From Flavobacteriaceae bacterium (lineage in GTDB: Bacteria; Bacteroidota; Bacteroidia; Flavobacteriales; Flavobacteriaceae): DNA of 64,000 bases. The translations under genes and the position numbers were made by a program. Location: contig CP046177.1 in the NCBI GenBank assembly GCA_014075215.1, positions 1-64,000 of the forward strand, in the 5' to 3' direction. Positions within the stretch are counted from its first letter, which is position 1. Every line of letters begins with the position of its first letter. The notes under the pieces are model-generated. The model did not search any database. It was not told the DNA's origin and saw only the letters and a program-made list of their open reading frames with translations. Positions 1-8,478 of the stretch are shown piece by piece.

Positions 1-1668
1 GATGGCGAGGATATTAATTCTTTATTGGACAGTCATACTTCAGAAATCGTTACCCAGTTTTTTGAAAAACGAATACAGGTAATATCTACAAAACAACCAC
101 AAAAAGACTACACTTTAAATATTGAAACTCATAAAACAATTTACCAAGACGAACATCTAAACATCCAAGTATTAGGCAAATTAGATACAAAAAATCTAGG
201 CGCACTTCGAGTTACGTTAGTGGTAAAAAGCAAACACAATCCCAATCAGATACCCGTTAGAAATACTTTAGATTTATACCACGGCGACCGCATAGAAAAG
301 TTTGTAAGAACCTGTGCAGAGAAACTAGAAACGGGTACAAGTTTTATAAGAAAGGCTTTAAATACCCTCACAGAGGGTTTAGAAAACCACCGATTACAGC
401 AAGTTGAAATTGCCCAGGAACAACAAGATGAAAAACCAACGTTAAGAGAACTTACCAATCAAGAAAAACAAGCAGCTCTTTTACTTTTAAAGGATAAAAA
501 CCTAACAAAAATCCTCACTCAAAAATTACAAAATACAGGTATTGTGGGCGAAGAGAAAAAAGCCCTTTTTTTATTTACCATTTTATTGAGCCATCAAATG
601 CATCATACTTTACACGCTATGGTTCAAGGAACTTCGGGAAGTGGCAAAAGTCATTTAATAAAAAAAGTGGCCGACTGTATGTTTAACCAACAAAAAATCA
701 AACGCTTTACCAGAGTTAGTGAGAAAAGTTTTTATAATTATGGGAGTTACGACTTGCAACATTGTGGAATTATTTTAGAAGATTACGATGGACTGGCAGA
801 AGAAGCGCAATTGGCATGGAGAGAATTGCAAAGCAATGGACAATTAAGTAGCAGTGTGAGTTTAAAAAACGAAATGACAGGCGAGATAAAAAGCGGAGAA
901 AAATGGGTCTACGGTCCGATTGCTTCCTTAGTGGCTACTACAAAATTTAGATTGTATGAAGACAACCAAAGTAGAGTATTTACCATTGCCATTGATGAGA
1001 GCGAAGCACAAACAGAAAAGGTGTTGGAATATATGGCTTCAAAAGCATCCAAAGGCATCACAGAACAGCAGGAACAACAGGCTATACGTGAAATCCAAAA
1101 CTTAGTGAGTTTATTAAAACCCTATGCTGTACAAAATAACTACCGATTGCATTTACCAAAAACCACCCAACAACGTAGAAGATTAACGCAAATGCTACAT
1201 GATTTTATAGAGCAAATAACTTTACTACATCAATACAATCGGCAGAGAATCTCCGCAGATACACAAGAACCACAAACGCTAATCACAGAACTAGAAGATC
1301 TAGAACTGGCGGTAGATCTCATGTTTGAAAGCATTGTATTAAAAACCGATGAACTCGATGGAATCCTACGACAGTTCTATGAAAACTTAAAAGAATACAT
1401 TACTAAAAAAGCCAAGAAAATAGGAAAGAGTTTATCTGAAACTGACTTTATACAAAGAGAAATCCGACAAGAATTTAGAATTAGTAAAACACAGCTCTTT
1501 CGTTATTTTACAGAATTACAGGAACTGGAATACATTACAAAAACCCATACAGGAAGCAGAAATACCTTTAGTTATAAAATAGGGTATTGGGATAATATAG
1601 AAAAATTACGAACAGAAATAAGAGATTATTTATACAAACAAATCCAAGCATTTAAGAAGAATACCTAA
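1..1668 (+). CDS. Primase/helicase-like replication protein, 3' part (5' end outside window)
   Basis: The frame is open from base 1 and matches residues 287 onward of the complete copy at 5856-8381 without a visible difference. It keeps the end of the TOPRIM region (DGEDINSLLD), the P-loop GTSGSGKS, a Walker-B-like stretch IILEDYDG and a C-terminal winged-helix-like segment. By analogy with mobile-element primases of this layout it would prime, and perhaps unwind, DNA for replication of the element. The start lies left of the window, so an apparent internal TTG start at 25 should not be used. The next gene is 220 bp downstream on the same strand. Confidence 0.9.
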   Translation, partial: DGEDINSLLDSHTSEIVTQFFEKRIQVISTKQPQKDYTLNIETHKTIYQDEHLNIQVLGKLDTKNLGALRVTLVVKSKHNPNQIPVRNTLDLYHGDRIEKFVRTCAEKLETGTSFIRKALNTLTEGLENHRLQQVEIAQEQQDEKPTLRELTNQEKQAALLLLKDKNLTKILTQKLQNTGIVGEEKKALFLFTILLSHQMHHTLHAMVQGTSGSGKSHLIKKVADCMFNQQKIKRFTRVSEKSFYNYGSYDLQHCGIILEDYDGLAEEAQLAWRELQSNGQLSSSVSLKNEMTGEIKSGEKWVYGPIASLVATTKFRLYEDNQSRVFTIAIDESEAQTEKVLEYMASKASKGITEQQEQQAIREIQNLVSLLKPYAVQNNYRLHLPKTTQQRRRLTQMLHDFIEQITLLHQYNRQRISADTQEPQTLITELEDLELAVDLMFESIVLKTDELDGILRQFYENLKEYITKKAKKIGKSLSETDFIQREIRQEFRISKTQLFRYFTELQELEYITKTHTGSRNTFSYKIGYWDNIEKLRTEIRDYLYKQIQAFKKNT

Positions 1669-1891
1669 AAAGGCAATTACTTTGGAACGCTTTGGAACGG
1701 AAAAGGAACGCTTTTGGAACGGTTAAAACGTTGATATACAGTAAATAAAGTAGTAGCGTTCCAGAATTCCATAACAAGAATAAATAAGAGAAATAAAAAA
1801 TTGCTATAGAAATCATCTTTTTAAAAGTAAATAACTTCTGCTTTTAAACAATTCCACACGTACACAATTTAATTTTTTAATTACAATAATC

Positions 1892-2506
1892 ATGAACACC
1901 AGTTACAAAAAGCAGGCAGTAAAACGCTACGTAAAAATTGAAAAAATCAAGTACAGAAAATACCACATTAAAGATTTTAATTTATTGATTAAACTTATTT
2001 ACCCCAAACGAGTGGTACTCAATCCTTATCATAAATTATTAGAAAAAACAGGTAGTTTTAGCAAAGTACATTTAGAGTTGATTAAAGAAACGACCGCTAA
2101 TTTTACGATTTTAAATGAGTTGCACAGAGACCAAGATAAATATGGGAGATTGTATACTGTGAGAGAAGACTTAAACAATGCTATTTATTTTTTACAAAAC
2201 GAACTAAAACTTAAAGAACAAGATATTTTATTGAATGCTTCTACACGTTGGTTTTACCATGAAATTCATTGGCAATTTTACGATCGTGTCTTTACCAGTA
2301 AAGAAGTTGCCTTACAACTTAGAAAAGCCAAAAGTACGGTGTATCATCATTTAACGGAATTGAAGGTGTTCGCTACGCCCCTCTGTGCAGCACTTTTTTT
2401 TGGCCAAAAAAAAATACATCGGCTTACAGCCGTTTTTGTCCAAAAAAAAGCTGCTGCCTCCCTGCTTCTGCTCCGCTCACTCGCAGCTCCTCTGTATTTT
2501 TGTTAG
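1892..2506 (+). CDS. HTH-type mobile-element protein with C-terminus replaced by a GC-rich insert (copy 1)
   Basis: I do not recognise a named family. The first about 160 residues are Lys/Tyr-rich and end in a helix-turn-helix-like segment (FTSKEVALQLRKAKSTVYHH), suggesting a DNA-binding partner of the upstream primase. From about 2368 the protein runs into sequence of quite different composition and stops at 2504-2506. A plausible original C-terminus (INSTVKSKKGKYIVGYYPEM) reappears in another frame at about 2752-2820, so the ancestral gene probably spanned 1892-2820 before the insertion. The same break is present in the second copy, so it predates the duplication. Confidence 0.6.
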   Translation: MNTSYKKQAVKRYVKIEKIKYRKYHIKDFNLLIKLIYPKRVVLNPYHKLLEKTGSFSKVHLELIKETTANFTILNELHRDQDKYGRLYTVREDLNNAIYFLQNELKLKEQDILLNASTRWFYHEIHWQFYDRVFTSKEVALQLRKAKSTVYHHLTELKVFATPLCAALFFGQKKIHRLTAVFVQKKAAASLLLLRSLAAPLYFC

Positions 2507-2752
2507 GCTCCTATGGGTCGCCTACAAAAATCCACCGCTGCTTATCGGGCGCAGCCGCTGGTGCCAAAGCCTACTGCGCATTTTTTTTTAATCGATTTAT
2601 TATTTTTATAATAAGGAGAAAAAAAATGCTTGTGGCGCGTCCACGCTGCTCACTTAATCGTTCGCAGACAATGTGTCCACGTCGGCTTTGGCGCTGCGCT
2701 TTCGCTGCGCTGGTTTTGCGTACAACGCAGAACACTCAATCGGCGTTGGCCT
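2368..2752. other. GC-rich palindrome-containing insert inside the HTH-type gene (copy 1)
   Basis: About 385 bp with much higher GC than the surrounding AT-rich DNA. It contains a perfect palindrome of eight T, GGCC and eight A (2393-2412), a CGGCTTACAGCCG hairpin and a GCGCTGCGCTTTCGCTGCGC run. It separates the HTH part of the host gene from a fragment that looks like its natural C-terminus. No convincing gene is visible in it. Edges are estimated from composition and from the broken reading frame. Confidence 0.6.
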
Positions 2753-2802
2753 CTATAAACAGTACGGTTAAATCAAAAAAAGGGAAATACATAGTGGGCT
2801 AT

Positions 2803-2886
2803 TATCCTGAAATGAGTTGACCGTTTTTTTAGCTAAATCCTAAAATAGATTTACAACCCGGAATCAATCCTAAAATGAGTTTACAG
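2803..2886. repeat. Three short imperfect direct repeats (TCCTRAAAT motif)
   Basis: The motif ATCCTGAAATGAGTTGAC and its variants ATCCTAAAATAGATTTAC and ATCCTAAAATGAGTTTAC occur three times in about 80 bp, roughly 30 bp apart, just before the 106-codon frame. The same array is in copy 2 (about 10821-10904). Spaced direct repeats of this kind are typical of binding sites for a transposase or replication protein, but no function is shown. Confidence 0.45.
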
Positions 2887-3195
2887 TTTTTAAAATCAGT
2901 ACGGAAAACACTTGAGATATCACAGAGGGAAGAACTTACCATAAACGATGTAGTTCCGATGCTGAACGCACTATCGCTTGTCGGTTTTAAAAAGCTGACG
3001 ATTTATCTCCCTGCTATAACCCTTTCTATAAATCCTCATCTTTTTAAAACGGAGGTAAACCGTTTTAATAATTGGCGATTTTTTAGAGGTGGAAAAAAGC
3101 CAGGGGAAAAATCGACAAGTATTAAAATGAAGCAACCGAAGGGCGCTAGTCTTCACAAAGAGCATAAAAAAAGAAGCTACCTAATTAAAAGATAA
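2875..3195 (+). CDS. Hypothetical basic 106-aa protein of the mobile element (copy 1)
   Basis: An open frame of 106 codons with a strongly basic C-terminus (KMKQPKGASLHKEHKKRS). I recognise no family. It is preserved without change in copy 2 (10893-11213), which could reflect recent duplication rather than selection. Its start overlaps the last of the three short repeats, so translation of this frame is uncertain. Confidence 0.3.
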   Translation: MSLQFLKSVRKTLEISQREELTINDVVPMLNALSLVGFKKLTIYLPAITLSINPHLFKTEVNRFNNWRFFRGGKKPGEKSTSIKMKQPKGASLHKEHKKRSYLIKR

Positions 3196-3592
3196 CTTCT
3201 TACTTAGCAAACGATTTTAGTCCTCTAAGACGTCGTAGCTAAAATACGACTTTTTTACTTAAAAATCAAAGCTATTATCATCAATCTTAGTTCCACTGTG
3301 CGCTCAGGTAGCTATGAGCCTGGAGTATTTTACATAATTTACATTATAACTTACAAGCGAAGAACCGATCAAATAGTAAACTCCTGAATTTGTATTATAA
3401 TGCCAATTATGTACAAATATCGAGGGAAAGGAAACGGAAAAAACACAGGGGTTTTGAGGAACGAAAATACTGGGTTTTTGGAGTGCGGATTTAATCATAA
3501 AATCATATATTTACAATGGTCATGAAGTGAGGACGTTCTTAAAAAAATCTGTTTTTGTCAGGTATAAGCGATAAAAAATGGGCTTTTATTAA
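3196..3592. other. Non-coding right part of the mobile element (copy 1)
   Basis: About 400 bp without a convincing gene, conserved in copy 2 (11214-11610). It contains small hairpins (GCTCA...TGAGC near 3302-3320, and ATTTTAG...CTAAAAT near 3215-3250) and ends in an in-frame TAA immediately before the RHS core fragment. It may hold the right end of the element, but I cannot define terminal repeats. Confidence 0.5.
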
Positions 3593-4621
3593 AAAAAACG
3601 CATAAACGTCTATCCCTTTGGGCTTAAACAAAAAGGGTATAATAATGTAGTTAGTTCTAATGGGAATAGTGTAGCGCAGAAGTTTGGATTCAATGGAGTT
3701 GAATTAAATGAAAGTTTAGGACTTGATTTAATGGAGATGGATGTGAGAATGTATGACCCAGCCATTGCAAGATTTAATGGAATAGATCCTGTAACACACT
3801 ATTCACAAAGTACAAGTGTTGCTTTTGATAATAATCCTGTCTTTTGGGCAGATCCTAGTGGGGCAGATAGTCAGTCAATGGAGGAATGGCATGCTTCTAA
3901 TGTAGCTCAAGATGAAGATTGGCATAATAGTATTGATCAAAGTAGTGGAATATCTACTAGTCAGAATTCTTCTTCTTCAAGTAGTAATTCAGGCACAAGT
4001 AATAATTCAGGAACAAGCAATTCTGAATCTCAAGACCCTTGCCCAGAATGTAAAACATTTGATGATTACTATTATTATTATTTACTACGTTTAGCATATT
4101 ATACTAACTCAGACTCACAAGCAAGGTATAAAAGGGCTTTAAAAGATACAGGAACAGGTATTTTAAAAGCTGGTCTTCAAACTTTAGAAGTAAAGAACAT
4201 AACATCAGTAAAACGCTCAGAAGAATTCGGTCACTTTTTTGGCATTTTCCTATTTGCTCTTTTAGAACCAGGTCCTGGAGCCGAGTTTAAATTTGCTAAG
4301 AAGGGATTTAAATCGTTCTCAGCTTTTAAAAAGGCATTGGGACCAGCGGGAAAAGGAAAAGCATGGCATCACATCGTAGAACAGAATCCTGCTAACATAG
4401 CCAAGTTTGGACCAGAAGCTATTCATAATACGAATAACGTGATGAAATTATCCCATGGAAAAGGAACCATACATGCGAAAATTTCTGGGCATTACAGTTC
4501 AAAACAAGCATTTACAAATGGCAAAACAGTTCGTCAATGGTTGAATACAAAGAGTTTTGAATACCAACGTGACTATGGAGTTCGGAAATTAAAAGAATTT
4601 GGTTGGAAACCTCCTCAATAA
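3593..4621 (+). pseudogene. RHS C-terminal fragment with WHH-type nuclease toxin tail (cassette A)
   Basis: The frame opens just after a TAA with RHS-core sequence (NVYPFGLKQKGYNN, then YDPAIARFNGIDP and NPVFWADPSG), so it is the 3' end of an RHS gene cut from its large N-terminal body by the mobile element. After a Ser-rich linker the tail ends in WHHIVEQ...NTNNVMKLSH...HAKISGHYSS, a His-rich layout typical of HNH/endonuclease VII-like polymorphic toxins; the WHH codons lie at about 4364-4372. A nuclease attacking DNA or RNA of competitor cells is inferred. There is no proper start; internal ATGs from 3731 could give a short product. The immunity candidate follows after 18 bp. It may be a silent cassette kept for recombination into an expressed rhs gene. 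Confidence 0.8.
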
Positions 4622-4639
4622 TAGAGAAATTAGATAATT

Positions 4640-4993
4640 ATGAAAATAGATAGTTTAGAAAATGCGATTGATATATTTAAAGGAGCATCCATTGAACATG
4701 GAAAAGCATCAGAAGAAGGTAATTATAAAGTTGGAAACAAGAATTATTATAAAATAGTAGATGCTGCAAAATACTTAAATGAGAATGACGCAATTCATGA
4801 ATTATTACAACTTTTAAACAATGAGAACGTTAGTGTTCAATTGTGGGCTGCAACCTATTTGCTTGAAAATCATGAAAATGAAGCGATTAAGTTATTAACT
4901 TCTATCTCAAAGAAGAATATTACACATTTTTCTTTTAATGCACAAATAACTTTGGATGAATGGAAAAGTGGAGATTTGAAGTTACAGTATTAG
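4640..4993 (+). CDS. DUF2019/HEAT-like immunity protein for cassette A
   Basis: A 117-residue protein 18 bp downstream of the WHH toxin tail on the same strand, the usual place for an immunity gene. The pattern DAAKYL...ELLQLLNNENVSVQLWAATYLL...EAIKLLTSIS resembles DUF2019 HEAT-like proteins, which are common partners of polymorphic toxins. It would bind and neutralise the toxin in the cytoplasm. No signal peptide is seen. The family match is from memory of its pattern and the pairing is inferred from position. Confidence 0.75.
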   Translation: MKIDSLENAIDIFKGASIEHGKASEEGNYKVGNKNYYKIVDAAKYLNENDAIHELLQLLNNENVSVQLWAATYLLENHENEAIKLLTSISKKNITHFSFNAQITLDEWKSGDLKLQY

Positions 4994-5050
4994 GATAGTT
5001 TTCTAAAAAAGCCCCGCTGGCAAAGTCTCCTGATTTAGCGTAATTAAAAT

Positions 5051-5088
5051 AGAGAAGCCACTTTGGAAACAGAGTGGTTTTCTATTTT
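5051..5088. terminator. Hairpin terminator after cassette A
   Basis: GAAGCCACT (5054-5062) pairs with AGTGGTTTTC (5073-5082), followed by a T-rich run. It sits between the immunity gene and the convergent 72-codon gene. Just upstream, GCCCCGCT (about 5012-5019) faces a lone AGCG, which could be a second hairpin whose right arm has been lost. Confidence 0.5.
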
Positions 5089-5103
5089 TAGAAGTATGCT
5101 TTT

Positions 5104-5322
5104 TTATATTAACTTGGGTTTTCTAATAAAATAAGGTTTTTCTAATATCCATCCAAAGCGTTTGGTGATATAATCAATACAAGGTTTTTCAAATTCAGGT
5201 ACCTGTTTAAAATCAAGAAACACTCCATGTCCAGGTTCTATTACATTATTATAATGCTCCGCCCAAATTTTAGCCTTTTCTTCTATAGTGGTATTAGCAG
5301 GATAAGTAATTGTATTTTCCAT
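5104..5322 (-). CDS. Hypothetical 72-aa protein of the mobile element
   Basis: A small soluble protein (TIEEKAKIWAEHYNNVIEPG...CIDYITKRFGWILEKPYFI) of no family I recognise. It lies 24 bp downstream of the XRE regulator and is probably co-transcribed with it, away from the primase gene. It may be an accessory factor of the regulator, but nothing in the sequence shows this. Confidence 0.55.
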   Translation of the reverse strand: MENTITYPANTTIEEKAKIWAEHYNNVIEPGHGVFLDFKQVPEFEKPCIDYITKRFGWILEKPYFIRKPKLI

Positions 5323-5346
5323 TTTGCAATATTTTAAAGTTTATTT

Positions 5347-5694
5347 TTAAGCTACAATTTGTTGTATTTGTTTTTTTGTAATAAAAGCATCTAGAAAAGT
5401 AATAATCATTTCTTTGTCTTTTTCATTTAGCGTTTCTATTTTTTTAAATAGGTTTAATATTTTATTATTAGATAAATGATTTTCTGATATATTTTCATTC
5501 CCGTTAATAAGAAAATCTACAGTAGTGTTCAGTGCTGTAGCTAATTTACTAATGACTTCTGAAGAAGGAATTGCGCCTCTTTTTTCATATCGTCCAATTT
5601 GAACATAGGTTAAACCTACTTTTTCTGCTAATTGAGATTGTGTAAAATCATGTTTTTTCCTTAATATCTTTATTCTTGTTCCAATATCATTCAT
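5347..5694 (-). CDS. XRE-family transcriptional regulator (element repressor)
   Basis: 115 residues. An N-terminal HTH_3 domain (about residues 6-62: RIKILRKKHDFTQSQLAEKVGLTYVQIGRYEKRGAIPSSE, abbreviated here to its key helices SQLAEKVGLTYVQIGRYE) is followed by a short Lys/Glu-rich C-terminus. It is transcribed away from the primase gene across a 160-bp intergenic region containing palindromes, the classic layout of a repressor controlling replication or excision of a mobile element. Autoregulation and repression of the primase promoter are inferred. Confidence 0.85.
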   Translation of the reverse strand: MNDIGTRIKILRKKHDFTQSQLAEKVGLTYVQIGRYEKRGAIPSSEVISKLATALNTTVDFLINGNENISENHLSNNKILNLFKKIETLNEKDKEMIITFLDAFITKKQIQQIVA

Positions 5695-5855
5695 AATACT
5701 TTTAAGTTTTATTAACAGTAAAAAAGTTATTCAAATGTACTAAAACAAAGACTTTTTAATACGTATTGTTAACAAAATAATACACACAGAACATATCTAA
5801 TTAATAATTAAAGGTATTATTTTAATACTTTTGAATATTAAATTATTTATCAACA
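5695..5855. promoter_or_regulatory. Divergent promoter/operator region between repressor and primase
   Basis: It contains a perfect palindrome AATACGTATT (5758-5767) and an inverted repeat AAGGTATTA...TAATACTTT (5811-5831). TACTTTTG at 5826-5833 fits the Bacteroidota -7 consensus TAnnTTTG and lies inside the second repeat, 22 bp before the primase ATG. A regulator bound there would block primase transcription. I see no good -33 TTG at the expected distance. Confidence 0.5.
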
Positions 5856-8381
5856 ATGGACATTGGAACATTTAAAAAGGAGTTGGATATTTTAGAAATA
5901 GGAAAAGAACTAGGTTTAAAAATAGAAAAGAACGGTGCTTGTTTATGTCCGTTTCATAAAGATAAAAAACCGAGCTTGATGTTTTCCAGAGAAAAACAAA
6001 TTGTTACTTGTTTTAGTGGAAACTGTTCTGCAGGAACGATGGACGTAATAGATTTGGTACAAAAGTTCTATTCTTGGGAATTGCCTAAAACCTTAGAATG
6101 GTTAAAGCCGTATGCAAATGTTGTGGAAACTCCCAAAACTACTCCAGTAAAAACAAGCATGAATTACGAAGCACTCTTTAAAAAACTACAACCGAAATTA
6201 AAACAAAGTAGCAACGCAAGAACTTATTTAGAGAGTCGTCATTTAGATTACAAACTTTTAGAAGCAGCTTTTAACAAAGGCAAAGATTACAACTCTTTAA
6301 AGCACTGTGTTATTTTTCCTCTAAAAAACAAAGATGGGAACATTGTAAGTCTATACGGAAGGTCGATAGCATCGACAGGTAATTACAAACATTTTTACAC
6401 CAAAAACAGACAAGGTCTGTATCCAAAATATCCACCTGCAACAACAAAGAAATTAATCATTACAGAAAGTATTATTGATGCAGCGACCTTGCAACAGCAT
6501 TTTACACTTCCAAGAGATACGGCAATTTTAACAGCGTACGGTACAAATGGCATCACACCACAACATACCGAGGCGGTAAGCCAATTAGAACATTTACAAG
6601 AAATTATCCTGTGGTTAGATGGCGATGATGCAGGTAAAAAAGCCACCGAGAAATATGGCAAAGAATTTGCTAAACAATATCCAAAATTACAGATTAGCAA
6701 AGTACCCACCTTAGATGGCGAGGATATTAATTCTTTATTGGACAGTCATACTTCAGAAATCGTTACCCAGTTTTTTGAAAAACGAATACAGGTAATATCT
6801 ACAAAACAACCACAAAAAGACTACACTTTAAATATTGAAACTCATAAAACAATTTACCAAGACGAACATCTAAACATCCAAGTATTAGGCAAATTAGATA
6901 CAAAAAATCTAGGCGCACTTCGAGTTACGTTAGTGGTAAAAAGCAAACACAATCCCAATCAGATACCCGTTAGAAATACTTTAGATTTATACCACGGCGA
7001 CCGCATAGAAAAGTTTGTAAGAACCTGTGCAGAGAAACTAGAAACGGGTACAAGTTTTATAAGAAAGGCTTTAAATACCCTCACAGAGGGTTTAGAAAAC
7101 CACCGATTACAGCAAGTTGAAATTGCCCAGGAACAACAAGATGAAAAACCAACGTTAAGAGAACTTACCAATCAAGAAAAACAAGCAGCTCTTTTACTTT
7201 TAAAGGATAAAAACCTAACAAAAATCCTCACTCAAAAATTACAAAATACAGGTATTGTGGGCGAAGAGAAAAAAGCCCTTTTTTTATTTACCATTTTATT
7301 GAGCCATCAAATGCATCATACTTTACACGCTATGGTTCAAGGAACTTCGGGAAGTGGCAAAAGTCATTTAATAAAAAAAGTGGCCGACTGTATGTTTAAC
7401 CAACAAAAAATCAAACGCTTTACCAGAGTTAGTGAGAAAAGTTTTTATAATTATGGGAGTTACGACTTGCAACATTGTGGAATTATTTTAGAAGATTACG
7501 ATGGACTGGCAGAAGAAGCGCAATTGGCATGGAGAGAATTGCAAAGCAATGGACAATTAAGTAGCAGTGTGAGTTTAAAAAACGAAATGACAGGCGAGAT
7601 AAAAAGCGGAGAAAAATGGGTCTACGGTCCGATTGCTTCCTTAGTGGCTACTACAAAATTTAGATTGTATGAAGACAACCAAAGTAGAGTATTTACCATT
7701 GCCATTGATGAGAGCGAAGCACAAACAGAAAAGGTGTTGGAATATATGGCTTCAAAAGCATCCAAAGGCATCACAGAACAGCAGGAACAACAGGCTATAC
7801 GTGAAATCCAAAACTTAGTGAGTTTATTAAAACCCTATGCTGTACAAAATAACTACCGATTGCATTTACCAAAAACCACCCAACAACGTAGAAGATTAAC
7901 GCAAATGCTACATGATTTTATAGAGCAAATAACTTTACTACATCAATACAATCGGCAGAGAATCTCCGCAGATACACAAGAACCACAAACGCTAATCACA
8001 GAACTAGAAGATCTAGAACTGGCGGTAGATCTCATGTTTGAAAGCATTGTATTAAAAACCGATGAACTCGATGGAATCCTACGACAGTTCTATGAAAACT
8101 TAAAAGAATACATTACTAAAAAAGCCAAGAAAATAGGAAAGAGTTTATCTGAAACTGACTTTATACAAAGAGAAATCCGACAAGAATTTAGAATTAGTAA
8201 AACACAGCTCTTTCGTTATTTTACAGAATTACAGGAACTGGAATACATTACAAAAACCCATACAGGAAGCAGAAATACCTTTAGTTATAAAATAGGGTAT
8301 TGGGATAATATAGAAAAATTACGAACAGAAATAAGAGATTATTTATACAAACAAATCCAAGCATTTAAGAAGAATACCTAA
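5856..8381 (+). CDS. CHC2-zinc-finger/TOPRIM primase with P-loop ATPase domain
   Basis: 841 residues. N-terminal CHC2 zinc finger with C31, H34, C52 and C57 (CPFHKDKKPS...CFSGNC). A TOPRIM region at about 200-290 has the acidic ITES motif and DGDDAG. A C-terminal ATPase has Walker A GTSGSGKS (496-503) and Walker-B-like IILEDYDG, and the last about 80 residues look like a winged helix. DnaG-like priming fused to an ATPase is typical of replication proteins of plasmids, phages and integrative elements. It likely primes replication of this element. ATG at 5856 directly precedes the zinc finger. It is transcribed divergently from the XRE regulator. Confidence 0.88.
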   Translation: MDIGTFKKELDILEIGKELGLKIEKNGACLCPFHKDKKPSLMFSREKQIVTCFSGNCSAGTMDVIDLVQKFYSWELPKTLEWLKPYANVVETPKTTPVKTSMNYEALFKKLQPKLKQSSNARTYLESRHLDYKLLEAAFNKGKDYNSLKHCVIFPLKNKDGNIVSLYGRSIASTGNYKHFYTKNRQGLYPKYPPATTKKLIITESIIDAATLQQHFTLPRDTAILTAYGTNGITPQHTEAVSQLEHLQEIILWLDGDDAGKKATEKYGKEFAKQYPKLQISKVPTLDGEDINSLLDSHTSEIVTQFFEKRIQVISTKQPQKDYTLNIETHKTIYQDEHLNIQVLGKLDTKNLGALRVTLVVKSKHNPNQIPVRNTLDLYHGDRIEKFVRTCAEKLETGTSFIRKALNTLTEGLENHRLQQVEIAQEQQDEKPTLRELTNQEKQAALLLLKDKNLTKILTQKLQNTGIVGEEKKALFLFTILLSHQMHHTLHAMVQGTSGSGKSHLIKKVADCMFNQQKIKRFTRVSEKSFYNYGSYDLQHCGIILEDYDGLAEEAQLAWRELQSNGQLSSSVSLKNEMTGEIKSGEKWVYGPIASLVATTKFRLYEDNQSRVFTIAIDESEAQTEKVLEYMASKASKGITEQQEQQAIREIQNLVSLLKPYAVQNNYRLHLPKTTQQRRRLTQMLHDFIEQITLLHQYNRQRISADTQEPQTLITELEDLELAVDLMFESIVLKTDELDGILRQFYENLKEYITKKAKKIGKSLSETDFIQREIRQEFRISKTQLFRYFTELQELEYITKTHTGSRNTFSYKIGYWDNIEKLRTEIRDYLYKQIQAFKKNT

Positions 8382-8478
8382 AAAGGCAATTACTTTGGAA
8401 CGCTTTGGAACGGAAAAGGAACGCTTTTGGAACGGTTAAAACGTTGATATACAGTAAATAAAGTAGTAGCGTTCCAGA

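Larger units (their letters stand above)
1..3622 (+). repeat. Direct repeat, copy 1 of a mobile-element segment (left-truncated by the window)
   Basis: This stretch reappears at 6714-11640, where it is split only by an insertion sequence. Position 1 equals 6714 (offset 6713), and after the insertion the offset is 8016 then 8018. By eye I see two differences: an indel cluster near 2502 and one base near 3585. The similarity stops at the YPFG codons of an RHS core, after which the two copies run into different toxin tails. The left end of the element lies outside the window for this copy. Confidence 0.95.

Noticed and set aside
246..458. Reverse-strand open frames inside the primase copies (also 6395-6709 and 6959-7171)
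   Set aside because: They are antisense to a well-supported primase frame, rich in Cys/Ser/Phe as antisense frames usually are, and have no recognisable domains.
2368..2752. Retron, group II intron or diversity-generating element for the GC-rich insert
   Set aside because: No reverse transcriptase frame is present in or near it and no intron boundary motifs were recognised.
5856..8381. Prophage interpretation for the primase/XRE element
   Set aside because: No capsid, terminase, portal or tail genes are visible; a plasmid-like or integrative element fits better, though its left part is unseen.
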